Source: Candidatus Xianfuyuplasma coldseepsis
Lineage (GTDB): Bacteria > Bacillota_I > Bacilli_A > Izemoplasmatales > Izemoplasmataceae
Assembly: GCF_014023125.1 (NCBI RefSeq)
Contig: NZ_CP048914.1
Location: 372,001 to 436,000, forward strand
DNA length: 64,000 nucleotides
Reading direction: 5' to 3'
Shown here: one piece after another, positions 19,495-28,243 of the stretch
Position numbering within the stretch: position 1 is the stretch's first letter
How the letters are laid out: every line of letters starts with the position of its first letter
The notes under the pieces: generated by a model
Told to the model about the DNA's origin: nothing
The model's input: the letters and a program-made list of their open reading frames with translations, nothing else
Databases searched by the model: none
Translations under genes and position numbers: made by a program

Positions 19495-20915
19495 TTCATC
19501 ACTCTTTTCTTAAAAACTAACTTTTTCACTATACTAGAAGTCCCATAACTTATACCACCAGAGTGTGGTATATCAACATTCACTACAATACAGTCTGTAT
19601 TGTTTAGGTATAATAGTTTTCCTTTTCCTTTTCCTAAGGTAACATCTGATTCAGCTTGATAATCAGTAGTGTTACTAAAATCATTTATATTTGGGATGAT
19701 TCCGAAGAATTCAGAACCTTCAATTATGTAATGTATATCAATTGTATTTCTATGAACTTCGTAGAATGAATTTTCAATACTTCTAGTACTATATTCCAAA
19801 TGAAGTACATCAATATAATCATTTAACCTTACTGATGCTCCCGGTTTGAAGTGTGAATAATTAAATGTAGATATATAATCCTCAATATCTGAATCAAGTC
19901 GTGAAAAATCGCCTGGTAAAACCTCTGTATCGTATATAACATTCTTACTAAGTGTTCTCCCTAAAACGTTTGTAATTGTCATAAAGTTACTCTTAGACAC
20001 ACCGTTCTCAAGCCTTTTATATTCAATATCATCATAGTTTATTGCTGTACCTTTTTTATAGTTTTTTTTATAAACCATTAATTTTCTAAAGCTCAGATAA
20101 TCCATTTCACCTTTGTTAAGTTTAAAAGTGTAATTAACATATTCTAAGTACATCTTTTCTAGCTCTTTCTTTACAAAGACTAACCCGTCATTAGTTAATG
20201 CAGTTATGTTATCCGTACGAGACACTCCTTCTTCCAAAGTATAATGTATCTCGTGAATATGATACCCTTTTGAAAAAGCAGATTTAATCAGCTCAATTTT
20301 CAACTCATTATTATACTCAGTATGATCTGCATACCCAATGTTTAAGTTATACCTGTCACGTAAAATGTCCATTTTATGTAAGTTTACATTTTCAACCTTT
20401 GTAGGAAAATTTTGAAATCCGAACATTAGAACAACATTAACAGATGATTGCGATTTTACAAAATTAATTACAACATCGAGTTCATTAATTTCAAAACCAC
20501 TTGCTCCAATATAAAGTTTCACTGAATTCTCATTACAGAATTCAATAATCTCTGTAAATAGATTAATGTCATTAATGCAAGCTGCATGAATTTCTACACC
20601 TGCAATTCTGTCAGGTATTTCACTAATAATTTCAAGTGAGTCAATATCATCAATTAGTGTAATCACATCAAAATTTCTTTCATATGCCAAACTGATAATT
20701 TTAATCCATGTCTCTTTTGAGAGCAACCATTTTTCCAACAAATCATTTAGAATACTATAAGAGCCTACAACATATGATTTGATATTCGACATTATGTGAA
20801 ACTTTATTGCATCAATGTCTAGACTTAACTCATTCACTTGTTCCAGTAAATAATCTTTGTCCCCTTCAAAAGTATACGCCGTTTCTGCTATAATGTAAGG
20901 TTTACGATAATTCAT
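19491..20915 (-). CDS. NeuB-like nonulosonate synthase fused to SAF and YhcH/NanQ-type domains
   Basis: 474 residues in three parts. Residues about 5-270 form a divergent NeuB/SpsE TIM barrel ([12 protein letters not shown] at the start, GYADHTEYN and EIHYTLEEG in the metal/substrate blocks). About 280-345 is a SAF antifreeze-like domain ([19 protein letters not shown]). About 365-474 matches the YhcH/YjgK (DUF386) cupin family: [20 protein letters not shown] with the His, and DIPHSGGI with the second His. YhcH/NanQ acts as a sialic acid anomerase in E. coli (established). The fusion suggests synthesis plus anomer conversion in one chain (inference). ATG 20915 has GGGTGAG upstream. It lies right after an SpsF-like cytidylyltransferase. 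Confidence 0.8.
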   Translation of the reverse strand: MNYRKPYIIAETAYTFEGDKDYLLEQVNELSLDIDAIKFHIMSNIKSYVVGSYSILNDLLEKWLLSKETWIKIISLAYERNFDVITLIDDIDSLEIISEIPDRIAGVEIHAACINDINLFTEIIEFCNENSVKLYIGASGFEINELDVVINFVKSQSSVNVVLMFGFQNFPTKVENVNLHKMDILRDRYNLNIGYADHTEYNNELKIELIKSAFSKGYHIHEIHYTLEEGVSRTDNITALTNDGLVFVKKELEKMYLEYVNYTFKLNKGEMDYLSFRKLMVYKKNYKKGTAINYDDIEYKRLENGVSKSNFMTITNVLGRTLSKNVIYDTEVLPGDFSRLDSDIEDYISTFNYSHFKPGASVRLNDYIDVLHLEYSTRSIENSFYEVHRNTIDIHYIIEGSEFFGIIPNINDFSNTTDYQAESDVTLGKGKGKLLYLNNTDCIVVNVDIPHSGGISYGTSSIVKKLVFKKRVMK

Positions 20916-20926
20916 ATACTCACCCA

Positions 20927-21724
20927 TTAATAATATTTCTTTCTAATTTCTTCAAATTTAATAATATTCTCAGAAAAATGGTTACTTATCTCATCCAAAA
21001 CATTCAGGTTTACTGTTCTTTGCACAATCTGTGAGTTGATTTTATTCAATTCTGGATTATTTTCTAGGAAGTTCAATACCGCCTCAGTTTCAACGTGTCT
21101 TCCAGGTTTAAACCCCATGGCCTCAAAAATACTACGAATCAATCTAAAATCATCAATTGTATCCAAAGTCAGTCTGACATTTGCCACTAAAAAATTTGGT
21201 ACATCAAGTTTTACATTATTAAAGAAATCCGGATGGAAAAATGGTCCCCATATTTCAGTATCAATGTCCTTCTTAAATTCACATACTGTTTGAAGTGCTT
21301 TCTTATTCAGTGCATATATACCAGTACCCAGAAAAGCATTACTAAAACTAACATAGTCTACACTAGGATTATCTTTTATATAAGATACCATTAAATTAAC
21401 TAGGTGTACGGAAAACAGTGCATTATCAGGAGTAATATTGACTACATAATCAAAATCAAAGTACTCAGCTGTTTCTTTTAACCGGTCTAAGACATCATCA
21501 GGATGACCTAAAAAATATCTGACATTTTTATTCATACAAATTTTCGTTACTTCCGAATCACTTGGTATATACGATGTAGCAACTACCACTTCGTCAATAC
21601 TGGGTGCTTTTAATGCCCTGTCAATACACCACTCCAATACTGTTTGGCCAGAAATTAATTTCAATATTTTCTTCTCTAATCTAGTTGATTTTAATCTTGC
21701 TGGGATAACAAAACCAATTTTCAT
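20927..21724 (-). CDS. SpsF-like cytidylyltransferase
   Basis: 265 residues from ATG 21724, which has GAGGAGGT seven bases upstream (a longer reading to 21775 has no site). The N-terminus GFVIPARLKSTRLEKKIL is the nucleotide-binding loop of CMP-sugar transferases (SpsF/KdsB/NeuA group), and ITPDNALFS is the metal region. Members activate nonulosonic acids as CMP-sugars. Its partner just downstream is NeuB-like, the same pairing as spsE-spsF in Bacillus. No canonical LegF/NeuA is in the locus, so this gene may supply CMP-nonulosonate (inference). Confidence 0.78.
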   Translation of the reverse strand: MKIGFVIPARLKSTRLEKKILKLISGQTVLEWCIDRALKAPSIDEVVVATSYIPSDSEVTKICMNKNVRYFLGHPDDVLDRLKETAEYFDFDYVVNITPDNALFSVHLVNLMVSYIKDNPSVDYVSFSNAFLGTGIYALNKKALQTVCEFKKDIDTEIWGPFFHPDFFNNVKLDVPNFLVANVRLTLDTIDDFRLIRSIFEAMGFKPGRHVETEAVLNFLENNPELNKINSQIVQRTVNLNVLDEISNHFSENIIKFEEIRKKYY

Positions 21725-21808
21725 TTTATACCTCCTCGTATAATATTTGTATAAGATCTTAATGATTTTATACATTTTTTATTCTTTAATCTTTTATGTT
21801 TAAATCTT

Positions 21809-22021
21809 AAAAGGTCCTAGTGCTATAATGAAGATAGATATAGCTGAAGAAAAGTGCTCCCCCTGCTTGCGGTCAGACCGCTACGTTAGCGTGCAATCCT
21901 GCTTATCATATGTAATTCTTTACCCGTTTGTTGTTTGAATGTCCACTAACTCATTTAATCCAAGTGACCAGGAAATTCTAATATGCAAGGCTGGAACTGT
22001 GTGATAGGGCTAGGACCTTTT
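21809..22021 (+). repeat. 12-bp inverted repeat framing the IS110 non-coding region
   Basis: AAAAGGTCCTAG at 21809-21820 is the exact reverse complement of CTAGGACCTTTT at 22010-22021. The repeat encloses about 190 bases of non-coding, hairpin-rich sequence. Confidence 0.8.
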
Positions 22022-22040
22022 TAATATCTAATTTATTCGA
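21824..22040 (+). ncRNA. Candidate IS110 bridge RNA
   Basis: IS110-group elements encode a structured bridge RNA between the left end and the recombinase gene that pairs with donor and target DNA (established). Here that interval holds TGCTATAAT (21821-21829, extended -10), then no open frame but several stems, such as GCGGTC/GACCGC (21869-21881) and CGCTA/TAGCG (21879-21891), which compete, and an outer 12-bp closing pair. The position and size (about 180-200 nt) fit. Loop assignment needs comparison with related copies. Confidence 0.6.
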
Positions 22041-22055
22041 TTGGTGGTGTATTAT

Positions 22056-23140
22056 ATGTCACAAGAAAAAACTACTTTGTACATCGGCATCGATGTATCA
22101 AAGGAATCTAACTATGTGTATATTACTAACTTTAACCAATCTTTTAATCAATCATTCAATACCCATAATAATGTTCCTGAGGCCGAACTGATTGAAACCA
22201 AACTGCTTGAAATACTTCCTACTACTGAATACTCAAATATTATTTGTGTACTGGAGTCTACCAGAATCTACTCTGCTTATATTGCAACGTACTTATTTGC
22301 TTCAAAGAAACTCTTTCAGTACAATGTTTTAGTCTATTGTATTAATCCCAAAATATCACGTAACTATCGTGCTAGTTTCTCTGACATGGATAAGACCAAT
22401 CCAAAAGATTCATATATACTTGTGGATATCGCTAGAGTCGGTAGAACCAAAACACTTCATCCTTTTAAAGGATCGCAAAAGCTCGCTCTTCAACGCTTAA
22501 CACGTTATCGTGTTCATCTTGCTGAACTTCTTTCAAAGAGAAAACATACGCTCTTACTAATATCTATTTTAAAGTTTTCTGAATTCGGTAAGAAAGAATC
22601 TACGTTTTCTTCTGATAAATGGGGGGAATACCGCCTCGTCTATCTTGGAAGAATTCTCTTCTCCAGAAGAAATTATTAATACTTCTCTTGAAAACTTAAT
22701 TGCCTTTGTCATGAAAACTTCTAGGAACCGCTTTTCTAATTCTGAAGAAGTTGCGAAACTTATTAAGAAAGCTGTTAGAGCTTCTAATCGTCTATGCTTC
22801 AGGTATCATTTCTGAAATTGGCTCGATTCATCAATTTAGAAATGAAGAAGCTCTTGCTAAATATGCTGGCATTATTTGGCGCAAAAATCAATCTGGTAAC
22901 TTTGAAGCTGATGACACAAAAATGACTAAAACTGGTAATCATTATCTTCGTTATTATTTGATTGAAGCAGCGAACTCTGTTAAAAATTATGTTGATACTT
23001 ATAATACTTTTTATCACAAGAAATTTAATGAAGTTACTGTTCATCAACACAAACGTTCACTCGCACTCACTTCTCGTAAACTTGTTAGATTGATCTATGG
23101 ATTATTGAGTAAGGGTCAACTTTATAATAAGAACCACTAA
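22056..23140 (+). pseudogene. IS110-family transposase, frameshifted and internally deleted
   Basis: The N-terminal half (from ATG 22056) has GIDVS, LESTRIY, and DMDKTNPKDSYILVDIAR, the DEDD RuvC-like catalytic blocks. It runs out at 22679. Shifting frame at the GGGGGG run (22621-22626) restores coding for about 60 codons to about 22790; a second shift then enters the C-terminal IS116/IS110/IS902 domain (ASGIISEIGSIHQF, then KYAGI and TKTGNHYLRYYLIEAANS). The helical region normally found between these two parts is missing, so about 60 residues appear deleted. The protein cannot be functional as read. Confidence 0.85.
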
Positions 23141-23192
23141 TCGTTACCTATATTTCATAATCCACCAAACTCGATAGGTTTCTTAATTGTGT

Positions 23193-23219
23193 CTAGTTAT
23201 CAAATAACTAGTCTTTTTT
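23193..23219 (+). terminator. Terminator downstream of IS110
   Basis: CTAGTTAT / ATAACTAG with loop CAA followed by six T. The T run is on the plus strand, so it stops IS transcription, and it overlaps the last codons of legG. Confidence 0.65.
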
Positions 23220-24395
23220 ATTGCTTATATCTCTTGACATCCTTACCGGTTCTATATCATGAAATTCTTTATATGTGGACAAAGAATCTCTTCTTAGTAT
23301 ATCTTCTAATATTGTTCTTGCTTTTGAAGCAGGATTTACAGAAAAATATGGATTCTTTTTTGGATCTATTTCTATGTCTTTTAAATTCAATACTTCATTA
23401 ATTGCATATACAATCTCTTTTTTTTTGCATTGTATATCGATTACATTTACAGGTCTTATTCTCCCATTTTGTCTTGCACCAATATTTATAGTCCAAATCC
23501 CTAGCAAAGGAGTTTCTAAAATTCCGCTTGATGAGTTACCTATCACAAACTGAGAATGGGAAACTAGGCTAAAATATAGTTCACTACCTAATGAATCTAC
23601 AAGGAATAGATTACTATATTTATTACAGTAATCCAGTATAGTTTCATTGAATTCATTGCCTAGATAATCAAAATTTGATTTAGTAAACAAAAAATCCAGG
23701 TCATCAAAAGATACACATACATCTAAAAATTCTCTAAGATCCAAAAGTGTTTTTGGGTTATGTGTTTCAGGATGAAAAGTAGCAATACAATATGTACTTC
23801 TCAAAGGAATATTTAACTTTTTTATAATCTCACCAAAGGTTATTTTTGAATGATTTATTACGTTTTCAGCACCTAACGAACCAATATTAAAAACTGTCTT
23901 AGGGCTTTCACCAAGTTGAATTATCCTATTAGCATATGCTTCTGTGCTCGAAAAATGTAAAGAACTTAGTTTTGTAATAGCATGTCTTATCGAATCATCA
24001 ATAGCACCATACGTCAATTCTCCACCGTGAAAATGTACTGTAGGGATGTTGTTTAAATAAGCAAGCGTTACTATCGATAACATTTCAAACCTATCGCCTA
24101 GAACTACTATGAAATCTGGTTTGTTGCTTTGAAAAAATTCACAAAATTCTTTTGCAAACAATGAAAAGATTATCCCACTATCATTGCTTTTTATGTCCAC
24201 CAACACTTCCATAAATTCTATATTATTTTCAACAATCTGTTTCTTTGTATAACCGAATTCCTTTGATAGATGAGATCCTGTAATTACAAATTCAGGAGTG
24301 ATTAGTTCTGAGTTCATTAGTTCCAGATATAACTTTACTAAAAGACTATAATCAGCTCTATTAGATGATATGATTGTTGTTTTATATTTCCTCAT
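23208..24395 (-). CDS. legG: NeuC/LegG-type hydrolysing NDP-sugar 2-epimerase
   Basis: Converts an NDP-N-acetylhexosamine derivative to the free 2-epimer, the sugar that NeuB/LegI condenses with PEP. About 395 residues from ATG 24395. The NeuC-like N-terminus reads SSNRADYSLL; VLGDRFEML, HFHGGELTYGAIDDSIRHA and IGNSSSGILETP are diagnostic of the hydrolysing epimerase group. The start lies inside the last codons of legI, so the two are coupled. LegG (GDP-sugar) rather than NeuC (UDP) is inferred from the GDP-sugar genes upstream. Confidence 0.85.
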   Translation of the reverse strand: MRKYKTTIISSNRADYSLLVKLYLELMNSELITPEFVITGSHLSKEFGYTKKQIVENNIEFMEVLVDIKSNDSGIIFSLFAKEFCEFFQSNKPDFIVVLGDRFEMLSIVTLAYLNNIPTVHFHGGELTYGAIDDSIRHAITKLSSLHFSSTEAYANRIIQLGESPKTVFNIGSLGAENVINHSKITFGEIIKKLNIPLRSTYCIATFHPETHNPKTLLDLREFLDVCVSFDDLDFLFTKSNFDYLGNEFNETILDYCNKYSNLFLVDSLGSELYFSLVSHSQFVIGNSSSGILETPLLGIWTINIGARQNGRIRPVNVIDIQCKKKEIVYAINEVLNLKDIEIDPKKNPYFSVNPASKARTILEDILRRDSLSTYKEFHDIEPVRMSRDISNKKD

Positions 24396-25389
24396 TAATG
24401 AAATCATCCTTTTTGTAAGTTTTAGTCGATTTTTTACCTAACAAGTTCTCCCAATGCATTGGTGACATTCCAGTGGCGGGTCTTTTTGTTGTTAAGGATT
24501 TTTCAGTAAATACTTCACCAATATTTATGTTTGTATTTGCCACTATACTTTTCCTTATTTGAATTAAGTTAGTTTTCTCAATGTCTGTTGGCACTTTATC
24601 TTTTGAGCCCAATACTTTTTCTACTAAACGGATTTTATCAATCATTTCTCTGAAATCTTTAGGATTCATACTTGCAGAATGATCAGGTCCCTCTTGGTTT
24701 GTGTTAAGTGTAAAGTGTTTTTCGACTATTACTGCACCCATTGCAACTGCAGTAATTGGAACAAGGTTTCCAACTGTATGATCTGAATATCCATATTTAT
24801 ATTTATTCCCAAATGTATCTTTAAATTGATTTAGTACGTTCATGTTTACCATAGACAATGGAGTAGGATATTCAGATGTGCAATGTAATATTGAAATATC
24901 GTTTGCCCCAAATCCCTCTAGTACCTCAATAGCATTCTTAACTTCTTCTAAAGTTGCCATTCCTGTTGATAATATAATGGGTTGTCCTACTTCAGAGATT
25001 TTTTTCAATAATGGATAGTTTGTAATTTCACCAGATGGAATTTTCCATTTTTTCATCATCATGTCATTCAAGAAATCTACTGATTCCAAGTCAAAAGGAG
25101 TCGACATGAAATCAATATCTAACTCTTCACAGTATTCTTTGAGTATTATAAACTCATTTTCACTTAATTCGAGTTTTCTTAGCATACTGATTTGTGAAGT
25201 TTCAGCATCCATTTTAGACTTTTGATAATTTACCTTTTGAGCTTTAATGGTTGCCAATTTTTCAGATTTGAATGTTTGAAATTTAACACAATCTGCACCA
25301 ATTTCTTTAGCAACTTTCGTTAGTTCCAACGCGGTATTGATATCACCGTTATGATTCACCCCTACTTCTGCTATGATATACACACTCAT
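24382..25389 (-). CDS. legI: NeuB/LegI nonulosonate synthase
   Basis: Condenses the 2-epimer sugar with phosphoenolpyruvate to make a nine-carbon acid. 335 residues. EVGVNHNGD, VKFQTFK, STPFD, LSTGMAT, LHCTSEYPTP, GYSDHT and EKHFTL are all intact, in contrast to the divergent NeuB-like protein at 19491. The C-terminal 60 residues are a SAF domain. It overlaps the NeuD-like gene by four bases. Confidence 0.9.
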   Translation of the reverse strand: MSVYIIAEVGVNHNGDINTALELTKVAKEIGADCVKFQTFKSEKLATIKAQKVNYQKSKMDAETSQISMLRKLELSENEFIILKEYCEELDIDFMSTPFDLESVDFLNDMMMKKWKIPSGEITNYPLLKKISEVGQPIILSTGMATLEEVKNAIEVLEGFGANDISILHCTSEYPTPLSMVNMNVLNQFKDTFGNKYKYGYSDHTVGNLVPITAVAMGAVIVEKHFTLNTNQEGPDHSASMNPKDFREMIDKIRLVEKVLGSKDKVPTDIEKTNLIQIRKSIVANTNINIGEVFTEKSLTTKRPATGMSPMHWENLLGKKSTKTYKKDDFINEEI

Positions 25390-26021
25390 TTTGTCACCTC
25401 TTTACATGGGTTTCCATAAGCAACACTATTAGAACTTATTGCTTTAGTTACAACACTACCAGAACCTATAATTGAATTGTTTCCAATTGATAAATTAGGA
25501 TTTATAACACTATTAGATCCAATCTTTGAGTATTCTTCTATAACAACATGACCCAAAGCTATTGCACCTGGAGATAGATGACAAAACCGACCAATTTGGA
25601 CATCATGTTCAACAATTGCGGATGTATTAATAATTGTACATATATCAATATTTGCATTAGCATTTACAATTGCGTTTTTACCAATAAAACAACCCTCCGA
25701 AATTTTAGCTGAACTTGAGACAATCGATGATGGATCTTTGATAATAGGGATTGTATAGCCAATGTTTTTTAGTTCTAAATACAAATTATTCTTTATATTA
25801 TTTGGGACAACATCTCCCATAGATAGAAATGCATATTTATATTCGCTAAATAAATCTGCCAAACTTTCGTCAGATGCAATTATTCTAATATTATTAACAA
25901 AATCTCCAATTCTGTCTGGAATATCAATAATTGCAATTTCATTAAACATATTTAAAGACTGAATTGTATCTAGGACAGATACACAATGCCCCCCTGCTCC
26001 TACTAATAATATATTATTCAT
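25386..26021 (-). CDS. NeuD/LegH-type acyltransferase
   Basis: 211 residues. The N-terminus ILLVGAGGHCVSVLD is a Rossmann-like PglD/NeuD domain that binds the nucleotide sugar. The rest is a left-handed beta-helix of hexapeptide repeats (SSAKISEGCFIGKNAIV and onwards) that binds acetyl-CoA, with the catalytic His in EHDVQIG. In legionaminic acid pathways a protein of this type N-acetylates the 4-amino sugar made by LegC; a sialic acid O-acetyltransferase is the alternative. Confidence 0.82.
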   Translation of the reverse strand: MNNILLVGAGGHCVSVLDTIQSLNMFNEIAIIDIPDRIGDFVNNIRIIASDESLADLFSEYKYAFLSMGDVVPNNIKNNLYLELKNIGYTIPIIKDPSSIVSSSAKISEGCFIGKNAIVNANANIDICTIINTSAIVEHDVQIGRFCHLSPGAIALGHVVIEEYSKIGSNSVINPNLSIGNNSIIGSGSVVTKAISSNSVAYGNPCKEVTK

Positions 26022-27057
26022 ATCCCATCTTCTTTCTCATTTTATCCAATTCATCAATTTGACCCATATCCAACCAATCGTTTTCAGTTATGGGATACAC
26101 TCCAACTTTTTGGTTTTCATCATTAAGTTTTTCAAATATGTCAGGAAAATCAATCTTCTTATTATGTTCAAGCAAGTTCAATATGCCTGGTTCCACAACA
26201 TAAAACCCAGTATTGGTCAGAAAATTAAAATTTGGCTTTTCAACGATTCTTGACACTTTACCATTACTGTCCAATTCAACTGTCCCATAAGGAATTTGTA
26301 CATCTTTAGTTGCAACTACCATTGTTATTAAATTTCCAGAAACTTTATGATGATTGACTATAGACGATATCTTTTGATTAATTAATATATCACAATTAGT
26401 CAAAATAAAGGAATCGGTAATTTTAGGACTAATTAAGCTAAGACCACCACCAGTACCTAGTGGCATTTCCTCATCAACAAATATTAAATTGTAGTCTTTT
26501 TGAATCTCATTAAAATATGCTTTTATCATATTTTTCTTATGATTAACTATTACATAAAAATCTTCTATTCCAATTTCAACGAATCTATTAATTATATGTT
26601 CTAGAATTGGAGTATCACCAATTGGTATAAGAGGTTTCGGTAAAATTTTAGTATATGGATATAATCTCGTACCAAATCCACCAGCCATTATCACAACGGG
26701 TATTTTTTCTTTAATTGGTGCATCAAAATTTTTATTATCAATAGTTATAATGTTAATCAAGCATTTAGTATCATTTAATATGGGAATCGAATTAATTTTA
26801 TAAGTACTCATTATATCCCTTGCCTTTTGAGAATCGGACTCAAATAAATACTTGAAATCATAATTAGCAACTAATTTACATTGAACTGACAAATTTCCAC
26901 CTTTAATTATCCATCTTCTTATATCACCATCAGAAAGACTAGCAACTATCTTGTTATTAGATTCTAAGAATACAATCTTCTTTCCATTATCATTTATCTT
27001 CTTCATAGCATCTATGCAACTAGCACTTTCGTCAATTAGATAGCTTTTAAAATCCAT
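26014..27057 (-). CDS. CBS-domain nucleotidyltransferase, PtmE-like
   Basis: 347 residues. Residues about 1-115 form a CBS pair (DGDIRRWII, ARDIMSTYKINSIPIL). About 120-345 is a sugar-phosphate nucleotidyltransferase with GGFGTRLYPYTKILPKPLIP. The same order is found in PtmE, which makes GDP-glucosamine for legionaminic acid in Campylobacter (established). Its placement beside legB/legC supports GDP-sugar entry to the pathway. The CBS domains could sense adenine nucleotides (inference). Confidence 0.82.
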   Translation of the reverse strand: MDFKSYLIDESASCIDAMKKINDNGKKIVFLESNNKIVASLSDGDIRRWIIKGGNLSVQCKLVANYDFKYLFESDSQKARDIMSTYKINSIPILNDTKCLINIITIDNKNFDAPIKEKIPVVIMAGGFGTRLYPYTKILPKPLIPIGDTPILEHIINRFVEIGIEDFYVIVNHKKNMIKAYFNEIQKDYNLIFVDEEMPLGTGGGLSLISPKITDSFILTNCDILINQKISSIVNHHKVSGNLITMVVATKDVQIPYGTVELDSNGKVSRIVEKPNFNFLTNTGFYVVEPGILNLLEHNKKIDFPDIFEKLNDENQKVGVYPITENDWLDMGQIDELDKMRKKMGYE

Positions 27058-28234
27058 TTTCCTTCACCTTCTCAACAAAATCATTTATAGTCTGAACTAT
27101 ATATTTTATATCATCTCCAGTTAGGTTACTACTGCAAGGTAGATTCACTACCCTATCATAATAATATTTTGATATTTCTTCAGAATAACAAATCTCATTT
27201 TTATATGGAAGTTGATTACTAATCAAGCCCCAAATTGGACGAGACTCAATATTTCTTCCTCTTAAAAAATTAATTAACTGAGTCTTATATTTATATATAT
27301 CATCACCTAAACAATATGAATAAAACCAATAATTCGGATCAATATCATCTCTAAAAGGAAGTAGTCCAATACTTGAAGCGTTCTTAAATAAATCTTGATA
27401 TAAATCATAATTTTCCTTTTTTATCTTTATAAAATTAGTCAATTGTTCTAGTTGTGCTATTCCTAACGCAGCTTGAATGTTAGTCATCCGATAATTATAA
27501 CCTATGGAATTGTGTATATAATTTAAGTCATCATCTTTTGCCTGGGTAGATAAATACTTTATTCGATCGAGTACGTTCACATTGTTAGAGACAACCATAC
27601 CACCACCACCAGTTGTAATAATCTTATTTCCGTTAAATGAAAACACACCAACATCTCCAATAGTTCCCGCAAATTTATTTTTATACTTGCCAGAAATATA
27701 TTTCGTACCCAATGCTTCTGTTGAATCTTCAATAACCTTCAAATTATATGCATTAGCTATACTTACAATCGTCTCCATATCTACCATATTACCAAATATG
27801 TGTACCACAATAATTGCCTTTATTTGATGATTACTATTTTTGTGAACTAGAACATTGTTTATATAAACACAATCGGTTTCAATAAAATTTATGATATCAT
27901 TTGGATTTATACACAAAGTGTGATCACAATCAAAAAATATTGGAATTGCACCAACATATTTAACAGGATTAACTGCTGCAATAAAGGTTAAATTGGGTAC
28001 CAGCACTATATCACCAGCACCTATCTCTAAGGATTCTAATGCTAAATGTAAGCCTGCTGTTCCGCTTTGACATGCAACTGCACCTTTAGAACCCACGAAA
28101 TCACTAATTCTTTTTTCAAACTCAGTAATTTGTTCTCCACCCGTTGATACCCAGGTACTTTTAATCGTTTGCAATACATACTTTTCTTCATTTCCAATAA
28201 AGACTGGTACAGAGAGTGGAATAAATTTATTCAT
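27047..28234 (-). CDS. legC: LegC-type sugar aminotransferase (DegT/DnrJ family)
   Basis: PLP-dependent 4-aminotransferase acting on the 4-keto sugar from LegB. 395 residues from ATG 28234, with TTTAGGTGA upstream; GTG 28243 overlaps that site. WVSTGGEQITEFEKRI starts the family core; the PLP lysine sits in FSFNGNKIITTGGGG, and DSTEALG is the Asp block. It overlaps the PtmE-like gene by 11 bases. Confidence 0.88.
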   Translation of the reverse strand: MNKFIPLSVPVFIGNEEKYVLQTIKSTWVSTGGEQITEFEKRISDFVGSKGAVACQSGTAGLHLALESLEIGAGDIVLVPNLTFIAAVNPVKYVGAIPIFFDCDHTLCINPNDIINFIETDCVYINNVLVHKNSNHQIKAIIVVHIFGNMVDMETIVSIANAYNLKVIEDSTEALGTKYISGKYKNKFAGTIGDVGVFSFNGNKIITTGGGGMVVSNNVNVLDRIKYLSTQAKDDDLNYIHNSIGYNYRMTNIQAALGIAQLEQLTNFIKIKKENYDLYQDLFKNASSIGLLPFRDDIDPNYWFYSYCLGDDIYKYKTQLINFLRGRNIESRPIWGLISNQLPYKNEICYSEEISKYYYDRVVNLPCSSNLTGDDIKYIVQTINDFVEKVKENGF

Positions 28235-28243
28235 TTTGATCAC

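Larger units (their letters stand above)
21801..23190 (+). mobile_element. IS110-family insertion sequence, decayed
   Basis: A plus-strand IS110-type element lies between legG and the spsF-like gene, both of which are on the minus strand. It has a 230-base non-coding left end and a broken DEDD transposase. IS110 elements lack classical terminal repeats, so limits are estimates: the left end near 21801 just before an extended -10 box, the right end between the transposase stop (23140) and about 23190. No target duplication is visible. Confidence 0.8.

Noticed and set aside
21725..21775. Longer start of the SpsF-like gene at 21775
   Set aside because: The extra 17 residues have no ribosome site, and GAGGAGGT is placed for ATG 21724.
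23146..23179. ACCTAT/ATAGGT hairpin as the IS110 right end
   Set aside because: Six-base arms with a 22-base loop are weak, and IS110 elements do not need terminal repeats.
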